Shown: positions 44,584-53,463, counted from the first letter of the stretch. The stretch is 64,000 nucleotides of DNA from Dyadobacter jejuensis (GCF_003149085.1 NZ_QGDT01000008.1:124001-188000), one strand, 5' to 3'. Numbers and translations are program-made. The notes: generated by a model from the sequence alone, not told the origin.

Positions 44584-45558
44584 ATGAAAAGAATTGGAGT
44601 TTTTACCTCAGGAGGTGATGCCCCTGGTATGAATGCCTGCATCCGTGCCGTAGTTAGAGGTGCCGTGTACCATGGAATTGAGGTCTATGGTATCCGTCGC
44701 GGATACAATGGAATGATATCGGGCGACGTGTACAAAATGGAATCCCATTCGGTGAGCAATATTGTACAACGTGGTGGTACGATTTTAAAATCGGCACGTT
44801 CTATGGAGTTTATGACTCACGAAGGTCGTCAGAAGGCCTACGACAAGTTAATGGAACTAGGCATAGAAGGCTTGGTGGCCATAGGTGGTAATGGGACCTT
44901 TACTGGAGCTCAATTATTTTGTTCGGAATTCGGAATTCCAGCAGTTGGAGCCCCCGGAACCATCGACAACGACTTATACGGGACCGACTATACCATTGGA
45001 TTCGATACGGCTGTCAACACGGCTTTGGACGCTATTGACCGGATACGGGATACTGCGAGCTCTCATGACCGAATCTTCTTTATAGAAGTTATGGGCCGTG
45101 ACTCCGGGTACATTGCCGTACAATCGGGGATTGCCGGAGGAGCAGAGCTCGTAATGGTACCTGAAGTACTTACGCCCATATCGGAGGTGGTTGACACCCT
45201 AAGACAAGGATGGAGCCGTTCGAAGTCGTCGTCGATCATCATCGTGGCCGAAGGTGACGAGGAGGGCGGAGCCGTAGAAGTAGCAGCCAAAATCAAAAAA
45301 GAGGTGGATGAAGACGCCGACATACGTGTAACGACCCTAGGACATACCCAGCGTGGAGGACCTCCTTCGGCATATGACCGTATCCTCGCTAGCCGTCTCG
45401 GACTGGGTGCTCTTGAAGGGCTTATAGCAGGCCAACGCAATGTTATGGCCGGAATCATTAATAACGAATTGGTATATACTCCTTTTGAGGATTGTATACG
45501 GTTGCCAAAGCCTATCAATGAAGATTTGATGCGTATGGTAAAGATCCTCAGCGTGTAG
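44584..45558 (+). CDS. pfkA: 6-phosphofructokinase
   Basis: 324 residues, the usual length of a bacterial group I PfkA. It phosphorylates fructose 6-phosphate in glycolysis. Motifs: IGVFTSGGDAPGMNACIRAV, GTIDNDLYGTDYTIGFDTA with catalytic Asp128, EVMGRDSGYIA, and HTQRGGPPSAYDRILASR for substrate and effector binding. Gly125 in PGTIDND, rather than Lys, argues for ATP and not pyrophosphate as donor. The ATP/Mg loop reads GGNGTF, with Asn103 where E. coli PfkA has Asp103 (GGDGS). It faces a divergent YfhO-like gene. Confidence 0.94.
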   Translation: MKRIGVFTSGGDAPGMNACIRAVVRGAVYHGIEVYGIRRGYNGMISGDVYKMESHSVSNIVQRGGTILKSARSMEFMTHEGRQKAYDKLMELGIEGLVAIGGNGTFTGAQLFCSEFGIPAVGAPGTIDNDLYGTDYTIGFDTAVNTALDAIDRIRDTASSHDRIFFIEVMGRDSGYIAVQSGIAGGAELVMVPEVLTPISEVVDTLRQGWSRSKSSSIIIVAEGDEEGGAVEVAAKIKKEVDEDADIRVTTLGHTQRGGPPSAYDRILASRLGLGALEGLIAGQRNVMAGIINNELVYTPFEDCIRLPKPINEDLMRMVKILSV

Positions 45559-45659
45559 GATACGAGAAACTCTAAGGTGGTCAAAGATAGCTCCCACTGA
45601 TACAGAACCTGTACCATGGGGAAGGCTTCTTTTGATCACTAGCGGAATGGGGCTGGAGC

Positions 45660-46433
45660 CTAGCAATAGCCCACCAGGTGATATACGATATAGCCTATCC
45701 ATTCCCGCCATAGCGTAGTAAATGGCCCCATTACACTGGCTTCGGGCAGGAGGGTATTTCTTAATCCGAAAGAGAAATCACCACCATAATAATCGGCTGG
45801 AAAAGGGTCTACTTGTAGCCCCACCTTTTTAAAACAAGCCATAGCCCTGGGCATATGGAAGGCTGATGTGATCAGAACATAGGATTGATTGGGGAAAAAA
45901 TTATCTAATAAAGCCTTAGTATACAAGGCGTTTTCCCTGGTATTCCGGGCCTTTTCCTCCAACAAGATATCTGAGGGTTCTACCCCCCATTTGACGAGTA
46001 GCTCTTTTACTTGTCTCCCCTCCCCTCTTCCTTGCTCCTTAATCCAGTTTGCATTGGCTCCTGTAATCACTATTTTGTTAATCTTGCCGCTTTCATAAAG
46101 CAAATATGTCTGCAAGAATCGGTCTCCATGCTCCCCTACGCCCAGGTGGTCGGTACGATAGGTGGACCAGTTGATTAGCCCACCCGTTAGCAAAACGCCG
46201 ACCTTCTGAGAAGAAGGCAGATCATCGATATTGCGGGCCTCAGGCTCCCAAGCATTATAGGCTTTATTGACCAAACTACGATTCGACATCAGTATTAAAA
46301 TCATTAAGCTGGATATCAGAAAGCCTCTTTTCCTCGTTTTTTTAGGACCCCAGAGCCCCATTACTAAGAGCACCAAGGCAATAGTGAATGGCATTAAGAA
46401 AAAATCAATCGTTTTAGAAAGAAAATAAAACAT
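45660..46433 (-). CDS. YdcF/ElyC-family (DUF218) membrane protein
   Basis: 257 residues: two N-terminal membrane helices (about 8-28 and 37-52), then a DUF218 domain (about 75-235) with VGVLLTGGLIN, KIVITGANANW, EEKARNTRENALYT and ITSAFHMPRAMACFKKVG, the family motifs. E. coli ElyC (YcbC) affects peptidoglycan precursor or lipid-carrier metabolism, and SanA and YdcF are relatives. The domain should face the periplasm. It converges on pfkA with 100 bases between the stops and no obvious terminator there. Confidence 0.87.
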   Translation of the reverse strand: MFYFLSKTIDFFLMPFTIALVLLVMGLWGPKKTRKRGFLISSLMILILMSNRSLVNKAYNAWEPEARNIDDLPSSQKVGVLLTGGLINWSTYRTDHLGVGEHGDRFLQTYLLYESGKINKIVITGANANWIKEQGRGEGRQVKELLVKWGVEPSDILLEEKARNTRENALYTKALLDNFFPNQSYVLITSAFHMPRAMACFKKVGLQVDPFPADYYGGDFSFGLRNTLLPEASVMGPFTTLWREWIGYIVYHLVGYC

Positions 46434-46532
46434 GTACTTTTAAGTTTTTATTATTAATGGTCTCTGGATTAAATTTGCACTGGTCTCTCAGACTTTATCA
46501 CGACTGATTCGTATGGCGGCTGGCAATCGGCT

Positions 46533-46562
46533 TTCGAGGGGCCGACCTTCGAGGGGCCGACC
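46533..46562 (+). repeat. 15-bp tandem duplication
   Basis: Two perfect copies of TTCGAGGGGCCGACC, followed by the first bases of a third (TTCC). It lies in the 260-base gap between the divergent ydcF-like and tlpA-like genes, otherwise without recognised features. Confidence 0.75.
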
Positions 46563-46693
46563 TTCCAGAAAACGAATTTCTAGCTTATGACTAGCGAATC
46601 GTTACCGATATTAAAAATGCTCATATAAGGGCAATCGCGATACGTTCTATTGTCTATTATTAATCATGTACCTTCTATCAAATATCAATATAA

Positions 46694-48100
46694 ATGATCA
46701 AACACTTCACTCACATCACTTTTATTTTCTCCATCCTATTTTCTGCTTCTCTTTCTGAAGGTTGGGCTCAAGCCTACCGAATAGAAGCGAAAATCAATGG
46801 ATTGCAAGACACCACCCTCATCCTGGGGCATTATAGCCGCAGCAACACACAGTTTATACCGAAGGATACGGCCAAAGCGGACGCTACAGGCAAGGTAGTC
46901 TTTGAAGGCAAGGAGAATTTGCCTGGAGGGCTCTATGTTATACTTTTCCCGGGCAACAGCAAATGGCTCGAACTCGTATATTCTGGCAAAGAGCATGATA
47001 TCAGGCTCGATACCGACACCACCGATTTGGTAGGAAAAATACAGGTTCAAGGATCCCCCGAAAATGAGGTATTTTACGCATATCAAAAGCGCCTAATCGC
47101 CGACTCACGAACACTCAAAGCCCTAATCGACGAAAAATCGCCTGAACTAGCCCAAAAGCAAAAAGAGACCAAAGAGGCCTTTCAGAAGTACAAAAAATCC
47201 CTTCTAGATGACCAACAGGCATTATTTACCACTAGTTTGTTAAAAATGGCGGCTGAACCGGACGTTCCCCCAGCACCGAAGCTAGCGAATGGAAAAACCG
47301 ATTCCCTGTGGGCATTCCATTATTATAGAAATCATTACTGGGATCAATTCGACTTTAGCGACAAGCGAATCATGAACACCCCCTTTTTGGAGCCAAAGCT
47401 TAACACCTATTTGCACAATCTACTGGTACAAACCCCAGACTCCATTATACTGGCTGCCGATGCCTTGATAAAAAAGACAGAGGTGAATCCAGACCTAAGA
47501 CAGTACGTCATTTATTATATAACGAATCAATATGAAAACCCTAAGACAGTAGGCACCGAAGGGGTATGGGTACATATGGCTAAAAAATACTACCTCGGAG
47601 GGGAAATGGATATTACTGCGGACACCAAAAAGCGGATCGCCGAAAAAGTGCGAAGCATGGAGCGACTGTTGGTCAACAAGCCCTTCCCTACCTTGGAGCT
47701 AAGCCAGCCTGACGGAAAGTTAATAAAAGCCAATGACCTACCGGCAAATTATTCCGTATTGTTCTTCTACGCTCCTACCTGCGGGCATTGCAAAGAGTCG
47801 GCTCCGAAGCTAAAGGAATTTTATGATAGCTATAAAGAGAAGGGCGTTCAAGTAATAGCCATAGCCACGGAAAGAAATAAGGAGGAATGGACCAACTTTA
47901 TAGACACCTATCACCTTGCCGAATTAAAAAACGCAATGGATACGAAAAACACGGTCAATTTTTACCAAGACTTTGACGTTGTTTCTACTCCTACGGTATA
48001 TGTACTAGATAAGGAACATAAAATAATAGCCCGAAAAATGCCCGTGGAGCAGCTTGGCGACTTCCTGGACTTTTACCAACGAAAAATGGAGAAAAAGTAA
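46694..48100 (+). CDS. TlpA-like thiol-disulfide protein with N-terminal DUF4369/DUF5106-type region
   Basis: 468 residues, exported (signal peptide ending GWAQ). The N-terminal beta domain (about 27-115) resembles DUF4369; a helical middle region (about 125-320) is of DUF5106 type; the C-terminal thioredoxin domain (about 328-468) has the active site FYAPTCGHCKES with Cys363 and Cys366 and the cis-proline loop VVSTPTVYVLD. It is a periplasmic disulfide oxidoreductase, probably reducing. The three-part layout is typical of Bacteroidota. A strong terminator follows. Confidence 0.9.
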   Translation: MIKHFTHITFIFSILFSASLSEGWAQAYRIEAKINGLQDTTLILGHYSRSNTQFIPKDTAKADATGKVVFEGKENLPGGLYVILFPGNSKWLELVYSGKEHDIRLDTDTTDLVGKIQVQGSPENEVFYAYQKRLIADSRTLKALIDEKSPELAQKQKETKEAFQKYKKSLLDDQQALFTTSLLKMAAEPDVPPAPKLANGKTDSLWAFHYYRNHYWDQFDFSDKRIMNTPFLEPKLNTYLHNLLVQTPDSIILAADALIKKTEVNPDLRQYVIYYITNQYENPKTVGTEGVWVHMAKKYYLGGEMDITADTKKRIAEKVRSMERLLVNKPFPTLELSQPDGKLIKANDLPANYSVLFFYAPTCGHCKESAPKLKEFYDSYKEKGVQVIAIATERNKEEWTNFIDTYHLAELKNAMDTKNTVNFYQDFDVVSTPTVYVLDKEHKIIARKMPVEQLGDFLDFYQRKMEKK

Positions 48101-48121
48101 ATTAAGCTAATCTACACCTCA

Positions 48122-48160
48122 AAAAATGCCTAGGCGCTCACTTTGTGCCTAGGCATTTTT
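48122..48160 (+). terminator. Rho-independent terminator after the tlpA-like gene
   Basis: AAAAATGCCTAGGC (48122-48135) pairs perfectly with GCCTAGGCATTTTT (48147-48160), 11-base loop. Symmetric A and T tails mean it could also work in reverse. Confidence 0.9.
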
Positions 48161-48320
48161 GCGCCATGGGTCTGGGGCTTGAGGCGCTCAGACTACAAAA
48201 TGAATCTAGGATAACCGATAGGGGAGTATAAACCATTAAAAGATGACTTTCCCCCAATATCACTCAACCGAAGGTTATAATTTTATATCTTTATATCCAT
48301 CACCAACCTACTCAAGTGTC

Positions 48321-49256
48321 ATGAATATATATTGTCACTCTAACTTCGAAGCCCCCTTGGTCAGTCGTCTGGAGAATGATATCCCCAGGGGTTATACGAT
48401 CGATTTTAAAGGAGAGCAGGAGGAAAATAACCGGAAACTATTCTCTAAGGCAGAAGTGGTACTAGGGAATCCACCTATGGACTGGTTTGCGAATAAAGAG
48501 ACTAAGCTGGTTTATTGGCAACTTGAATCGGCTGGTTTTGACCAATACCAAGGATTGATCATAGACCCCAGCACCAAGGTAGCCAATATGGGAGCCTGGT
48601 TTGGACGTCCCTGCTCAGAAACGATAGTGGGTGGCATTTTGGCGCTATATCGAGGCTTACACACCCTTACCAAGCTACAAATACGAACGGAATGGGTAGG
48701 ACATGCCATAAGGAAGGACCTCCGTCTTCTCTTTAACGAAAGAGTAGTCATCCTTGGGGCAGGCACCATTGGTATGGTCATCAAGGATATCTTGGTAGGT
48801 TTTGGCTGTCATGTTCAGCTCTTTGCACGTACTTCTCCCCAAGCAAAAATCACTTCTAGAGAAGACCTTTTGCAAGCCCTTCCGGAAATCGACTTGGTTA
48901 TCAACACCCTCCCTGGTACCGCCTTGAATTTTGTAGACGAGACTTTTATAAGCAGTATGAAACCAGATAGTGTGTATGCTAATGTAGGACGAGGCAGCAC
49001 AACCGACGAAAAAGCCTTGATTCAGGCCCTGGAACGGGGGCATCTGGCGGGGGCCGTATTGGACGTGACCGAAACGGAGCCGTTGCCAGAGGAGCATCCA
49101 TTATGGAAAATGCCTCAGGTAATCCTCTCCCAGCATACTGGCGGAGGGCATAGAAACGAGCACGTCGGCAAGGTCGACTTGTTTCTTACCAACATCCATG
49201 CCGTGGCGTCTGGATGCGACATTATGGACCGGATCGACATTTCCAGGGGCTATTAA
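48321..49256 (+). CDS. D-isomer-specific 2-hydroxyacid dehydrogenase
   Basis: 311 residues with the two-lobe fold of NAD(P)-dependent D-2-hydroxyacid dehydrogenases. The Rossmann motif is VVILGAGTIGMVIKD (Gly146-x-Gly148-x-x-Gly151). The catalytic set is Arg in NVGRGSTTDEKAL, Glu in VTETEPLPEEHPLW and His in LSQHTGGG. It resembles the glyoxylate/hydroxypyruvate reductase and phosphoglycerate dehydrogenase-like groups but lacks the regulatory domains of SerA. The ATG at 48321 starts the first beta-strand directly (MNIYCHSNFE); an upstream ATG at 48243 would add 26 unrelated residues. Confidence 0.88.
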   Translation: MNIYCHSNFEAPLVSRLENDIPRGYTIDFKGEQEENNRKLFSKAEVVLGNPPMDWFANKETKLVYWQLESAGFDQYQGLIIDPSTKVANMGAWFGRPCSETIVGGILALYRGLHTLTKLQIRTEWVGHAIRKDLRLLFNERVVILGAGTIGMVIKDILVGFGCHVQLFARTSPQAKITSREDLLQALPEIDLVINTLPGTALNFVDETFISSMKPDSVYANVGRGSTTDEKALIQALERGHLAGAVLDVTETEPLPEEHPLWKMPQVILSQHTGGGHRNEHVGKVDLFLTNIHAVASGCDIMDRIDISRGY

Positions 49257-49360
49257 GGTTAATCGATAGGTTCGGCCTGGTGGCTTTTTTATAAGCCTAA
49301 GGCCTCTGGTGGTTTAACTGGGCTTTTCACTCCAAAAAAATATAAAATAACACATAAACC

Positions 49361-50548
49361 ATGATTGCTGAACAGAATAACGAAACGCTTTCTCACATAT
49401 CGGACCAATACGCAAGGGTATTTAAAGATTCTACAACACAAGCCGCACCACGCACCTTCCGCTCCCCGGGGCGAATTAACCTAATCGGCGAACATACCGA
49501 TTATAATCATGGGTTCGTTCTTCCTGCTAGCGTCGACAAGGCGGTGTATTTCGTCATTGCCCCAAGAGAAGACGACCAAGTGTTACTACATGCCGTGGAC
49601 CTGAACGAAGACTACCAATTCTCGCTGAACGACCTCAGCAAACCCAGTCAGACTTGGGCCGTTTATCAATTGAGCATCATAGAACAAATACACAAGAAGG
49701 GCCTTAAAATCAAGGGTTTTCAGGCGGCATTTGGGGGAGATGTACCCCTAGGAGCGGGGCTTTCGTCGTCGGCAGCCCTTGAATGTTGTCTACTGTTTGC
49801 CTTAAATGAAGTCTTTGAATTGGGTTTAGACCGTTTTGAAATAGTCAAAATGGCACAAAAAGCCGAAAATGAGTATGTTGGCGTACAGTGCGGGATTATG
49901 GACCAATTCGCTTCTACCTTTGGCCAAGAGGCTTCGGTAATCCGGCTCGACTGCCGGTCGTTGGACTATGCCTACTTCCCCTTTCCGATGGAAGAGTACC
50001 GATTGGTGCTATGTGATACCCAGGTAAAACATTCGCTAGCCGACTCCGCTTATAATACCCGCCGCCAAGAATGTGAGCAAGGGGTGGCTACCCTAAGGGA
50101 ATTTGATCCGAATATAGCCAGCCTACGCGATGTAAGTCCTGAACTAGTGGCCCAGCATCGTGACAAACTCGGGGAAGCCGTATATATGCGTTGCAAATAC
50201 ATTACTGAAGAGATAAAACGAGTAGAAGAGGGTTGCCAGGACCTGGTCGATGGGGACTTAAAAAGCTTTGGAAGGAAAATGTATGAAACCCACCAGGGCC
50301 TACAACACGAATATTTGGTAAGCTGTCCGGAGCTGGATTTCCTTGTAGATCAGACCCTATCTATGCCCGAAGTTCTGGGGGCACGGATGATGGGTGGTGG
50401 CTTTGGCGGATGCACCATCAACCTGGTAGCCGTAAATCACATAGAGGCTTTCGAAGCAAAAATGAAAGATGCTTATCGGCAAGCCTTCAACATCGATTTA
50501 CCTTGCTACAAGGTGCGTATTACCGAAGGTACCAACGAAGTAATGTAA
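49361..50548 (+). CDS. galK: Galactokinase
   Basis: 395 residues, a GHMP kinase that makes galactose 1-phosphate from galactose and ATP. The galactokinase signature FRSPGRINLIGEHTDYNHGF (residues 28-47), the ATP loop PLGAGLSSSAALE and the GHMP motif 3 MMGGGFGGCTINLV are all present; CGIMDQFAS carries the catalytic Asp. The next gene, 31 bases downstream, is a mutarotase, so the pair opens the Leloir pathway. The later genes galT and galE are not in the window. Confidence 0.95.
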   Translation: MIAEQNNETLSHISDQYARVFKDSTTQAAPRTFRSPGRINLIGEHTDYNHGFVLPASVDKAVYFVIAPREDDQVLLHAVDLNEDYQFSLNDLSKPSQTWAVYQLSIIEQIHKKGLKIKGFQAAFGGDVPLGAGLSSSAALECCLLFALNEVFELGLDRFEIVKMAQKAENEYVGVQCGIMDQFASTFGQEASVIRLDCRSLDYAYFPFPMEEYRLVLCDTQVKHSLADSAYNTRRQECEQGVATLREFDPNIASLRDVSPELVAQHRDKLGEAVYMRCKYITEEIKRVEEGCQDLVDGDLKSFGRKMYETHQGLQHEYLVSCPELDFLVDQTLSMPEVLGARMMGGGFGGCTINLVAVNHIEAFEAKMKDAYRQAFNIDLPCYKVRITEGTNEVM

Positions 50549-50579
50549 ATGGGTAATCGAGAAACCAAATCATATACCT

Positions 50580-51725
50580 ATGAAATCAAGTTACCAATTG
50601 CTCCAGGTGATCCTTATACTATTGCTGTTTGGATGCAACCAATCAAAAAATCGAGAAGTTAAAATGATTAGCACAATTTCGAAGGAAGAGTTTGGCTTAA
50701 CCCCTGAGGGAAAAATGGCTGAGCTCTATACCCTTACCAATGGCAACGGCATGGTTGTCAATATTACCAATTATGGGGGTATTGTCACCAAGATATTGGT
50801 TCCCGACCGAGAAGGAACATTCGCCGATGTTGTACTGGGTTTCGACTCCCTAGCACCTTATCTGGCAGGCCATCCATTTTTTGGGGCCTTAGTGGGTCGG
50901 TATGGCAATAGAATTGCCAAAGGCCGATTTGAGCTCGATGGCAACGACTATCAGCTACCGATCAATAATGGCCCGAATTCCTTGCATGGTGGCCTCAAAG
51001 GTTTCGATAAAGTAATTTGGGAAGTTCAAGAGGTGAAGTCCGATAGCGTCGTAGGGCTGGAGCTACATTATACCAGCCAAGATGGTGAAGAGGGCTTTCC
51101 TGGCACTTTAAAAGTTACGGTAAACTATACCCTTACCAACGACAACGCCTTGACTATTGGCTATAAGGCCACTACCGACAAGCCGACGGTCGTGAACCTG
51201 ACTAACCACTCCTATTTTAACCTGACCGGCCTTAAAGAAGACATTATGGGCCAGGAGGTCAGTATATTGGCCGACAGTATCGTTTCTGTAGATGAAACAC
51301 TTATACCCACTGGGGAGCTCATGGCCGTAGAAGGCACCCCTTTCGACCTTAGAAAACCAACAATGGTAAAAAAAGGCATCGACCAGGATAGTGACCCACA
51401 AATCAAAATTGGTGGAGGCTATGATCATTGTTGGGTGATTAACCGCCAGGCCCCTGGCATGATCAAAATAGCGACGGTTCGCGATCCAGCAAGCGGTCGG
51501 TTTATGGAGGTTTTCAGCACAGAGCCAGGGGTTCAGTTCTATACCGCCAATTTTTTGGATGGAAGATTAAAAGGGAAAGGCGTCACCTATGGCAAGCGTT
51601 TTGGGTTATGCCTAGAAACGCAACATTTCCCCGACTCCCCCAACCAGCCCCAGTTCCCCAGCACCGTATTACGTCCTGAACAGGAGTATCATAGTAGTAC
51701 CAGCTATCGATTTTCTATACAGTAA
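50580..51725 (+). CDS. galM: Aldose 1-epimerase (mutarotase), lipoprotein form
   Basis: 381 residues. The N-terminus MKSSYQLLQVILILLLFGC is a lipoprotein signal with acylated Cys19. The mutarotase domain follows: NYGGIVTKILVPDREG, NRIAKGRFELDG, NGPNSLHGG, the catalytic His in NLTNHSYFNL and the catalytic Glu in CLETQHFPDSPNQP. It interconverts alpha and beta anomers of galactose. A membrane-bound periplasmic or surface enzyme next to a cytosolic galactokinase suggests anomer conversion before uptake. It is followed by a GC-rich hairpin. Confidence 0.92.
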   Translation: MKSSYQLLQVILILLLFGCNQSKNREVKMISTISKEEFGLTPEGKMAELYTLTNGNGMVVNITNYGGIVTKILVPDREGTFADVVLGFDSLAPYLAGHPFFGALVGRYGNRIAKGRFELDGNDYQLPINNGPNSLHGGLKGFDKVIWEVQEVKSDSVVGLELHYTSQDGEEGFPGTLKVTVNYTLTNDNALTIGYKATTDKPTVVNLTNHSYFNLTGLKEDIMGQEVSILADSIVSVDETLIPTGELMAVEGTPFDLRKPTMVKKGIDQDSDPQIKIGGGYDHCWVINRQAPGMIKIATVRDPASGRFMEVFSTEPGVQFYTANFLDGRLKGKGVTYGKRFGLCLETQHFPDSPNQPQFPSTVLRPEQEYHSSTSYRFSIQ

Positions 51726-51733
51726 TTCCTGTA

Positions 51734-51760
51734 GCACCTGGGCCTATTCAGCCCAGGTGC
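51734..51760 (+). terminator. Hairpin after galM, possible terminator
   Basis: GCACCTGGGC (51734-51743) pairs perfectly with GCCCAGGTGC (51751-51760) over a 7-base loop. It lacks a T-run (CACTCTTATT follows), so termination would be weak or factor-assisted. Confidence 0.5.
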
Positions 51761-51854
51761 CACTCTTATTACCTACTAGTTATACTAGGCTTTTCTGGAA
51801 TTTCAGTTCTTAAAAAGTATCTTTACAGGACTTTAAACCGAATTCTTGTTAACG

Positions 51855-52478
51855 ATGCTCAGCAAAACCGTAAAGATCAGCCATGTCACCAACCTATCAG
51901 ATGCCCGCTATTGTGCAGGTATGGGTGTGGAAATGTTAGGATTCGACATAGATGAAGCGTCCATACATTATGTAACACCCAAAGTATTTGGCGAACTCAG
52001 TGCATGGATAGCCGGTGTAAAACTTGTAGCCGAGACTTCGAGCTCCGATCTCACCTCTATATTGGAACGCATAGCGGAGTACCCCGTCGATGCATTAGAA
52101 ATTACCGACCCCGCTTTATTACAAAATTTATCCTCGCAAACTAACCTCCCTTTGCTCTTACGAGTGGATGCGGACCTATATGGCCCGTCCGATCTAGAAT
52201 TGATGGTAGAACGCTATGGAGACATGGTGAGTCATTTCCTATTGATTAGCAATGAAGGTAGCGCCTTAAATGACGAATGGATGAATACCTTCACCACCTT
52301 GTCTAAAGAGCATTCCTTGCTGGTTGGTTTCGGACTGGACCATGAATATTCCGTAGCTGCACTTACAGAACTACTCCCCACGATTGGTATAGCCCTAAGA
52401 GGAAGCGAGGAAATACGTCCTGGATTCAAAGATTTTGGCAGTATGATGGATATACTGGAAGCCTTAGAGGAAGACTGA
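51855..52478 (+). CDS. TrpF-like TIM-barrel protein lacking catalytic residues
   Basis: 207 residues resembling phosphoribosylanthranilate isomerase: KISHVTNLSDARYCAGMGVEMLGF follows the pattern of TrpF strand 1 (KICGITN...DA...GAD..GF), and SEEIRPGFKDFGSMMDIL follows the phosphate-binding C-terminal end. The catalytic Cys of KICG is Ser (KISH), and the general-acid Asp region reads HFLLISNEGSAL with no Asp. It is therefore unlikely to catalyse the TrpF reaction. No other trp gene is near. The ATG at 51855 is preferred to a TTG nine bases earlier. A paralogous regulatory or binding role is possible. Confidence 0.68.
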   Translation: MLSKTVKISHVTNLSDARYCAGMGVEMLGFDIDEASIHYVTPKVFGELSAWIAGVKLVAETSSSDLTSILERIAEYPVDALEITDPALLQNLSSQTNLPLLLRVDADLYGPSDLELMVERYGDMVSHFLLISNEGSALNDEWMNTFTTLSKEHSLLVGFGLDHEYSVAALTELLPTIGIALRGSEEIRPGFKDFGSMMDILEALEED

Positions 52479-52589
52479 CCCCCCTCGGCTCAACACGCCC
52501 TCCTTGTAGTTGAATACTGCTATTTCGCCATTTAACCCAGCCTAAAACCAGTTATAAACTTCCGTTATGAAGTATCTTGCATAACATAC

Positions 52590-52597
52590 TACCTTTG
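52590..52597 (+). promoter_or_regulatory. -7 promoter element of the pspC operon
   Basis: TACCTTTG, an exact TAnnTTTG match, 25 bases before the ATG at 52623. The -33 region is not clear. Confidence 0.5.
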
Positions 52598-52622
52598 ATT
52601 ACAAACTTAATGAAACTGAACT

Positions 52623-53225
52623 ATGGAAAAGAAATTGCACCGTATACCAGAGCAAGCCGTTGTAGGAGGAGTAGCTGCCGGCATAGCCCAGTATATGCAA
52701 ATCGATGTGGTCATCATACGCGTTCTGATGGTCGTCATGTTAATTTTACCCATCCCACCTAGTTTTGGCTGGACTGGCCTATTATATATAATCCTTTGGG
52801 CGGTATTACCCACTGGGCCTGCTTATTCTACCCCTTTGCAAGGTGATAGTTTTAGGGATAACCTCCCTAACTTCGACCCTTTCGGAGACAAAAAAAAATC
52901 GGATCAGACCATCATGATATTAGGCGGGGCTTTGGTTTTCTTTGGAATTGTGATGCTCGTTGATGACCTGCCGATCTGGTATCAGGTAAAACGATACTTT
53001 TGGCCTCTGCTCCTTATCAGTATTGGGGCGTTTCTAATCCTAAGACAAAGGGACCAAAGGAACGAGGAAAGTAATGGCTTTTCAAGCCCTCCTCCAACCA
53101 ACCCTACGCCGCCAAGTCCTGAAACCACTTGGACTGGTGCGGACACCCCCGACTCAACCATCCCCAAAGAAAAGGGTGATGATGATGAAGCACAAGACGA
53201 CGACTCCGTAATCCGGGTGAATTAA
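52623..53225 (+). CDS. PspC-domain membrane protein
   Basis: 200 residues. The N-terminal PspC domain (about 1-65) has LHRIPEQAVVGGVAAGIAQY, IDVVIIRVLMVVMLIL and GLLYIILWAVLP, the family motifs; two more hydrophobic segments (about 98-115 and 124-140) form a DUF5668/LiaF-TM-like unit. The tail (about 150-200) is Pro-, Thr- and Asp-rich and disordered. PspC proteins sense or answer envelope stress in the inner membrane. It is the first gene of a three-gene operon with the small DUF5668-like protein and a LiaF-like protein. Confidence 0.87.
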   Translation: MEKKLHRIPEQAVVGGVAAGIAQYMQIDVVIIRVLMVVMLILPIPPSFGWTGLLYIILWAVLPTGPAYSTPLQGDSFRDNLPNFDPFGDKKKSDQTIMILGGALVFFGIVMLVDDLPIWYQVKRYFWPLLLISIGAFLILRQRDQRNEESNGFSSPPPTNPTPPSPETTWTGADTPDSTIPKEKGDDDEAQDDDSVIRVN

Positions 53226-53273
53226 CCCTCCCGGGGTAAGTCTACTTTCTGTTCACCATAAACTACCTAAGAG

Positions 53274-53450
53274 ATGTATACAAGAAATGTAATATGGGGT
53301 CTTATATTGATCCTAGTGGGGTGTTTTTTTCTTATAGAAGAATTTACACACTTCGATTTTGGCAGATATTTTTGGCCGATTGTGCTCATTTTTTCTGGAG
53401 GATTAATGCTGCTAAAAAACTATCTCAAAACGAATCATCACACGGACTAA
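53274..53450 (+). CDS. Small DUF5668/LiaF-TM-like membrane protein
   Basis: A 58-residue gene between pspC and the liaF-like gene. The product MYTRNVIWGLILILVGCFFL, then IEEFTHFDFGRYFWPIVLIF, then SGGLMLLKNYLKTNHHTD has two membrane helices and the WGLILILVG...FWPIVLI.SGG pattern of the DUF5668/LiaF transmembrane domain. The same pattern opens the next gene (WGGLLLIFGTLWLF...FWPILLIVAG), so the two are homologous along this stretch. Spacing is 48 bases from pspC and 13 bases to the next gene, which supports one operon. Confidence 0.78.
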   Translation: MYTRNVIWGLILILVGCFFLIEEFTHFDFGRYFWPIVLIFSGGLMLLKNYLKTNHHTD

Positions 53451-53463
53451 ACGACACAACAAG

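Noticed and set aside
44584..45558. Pyrophosphate-dependent phosphofructokinase
   Set aside because: The donor-site residue is Gly (PGTIDND) and not Lys, and the GGDD motif of PPi enzymes is absent.
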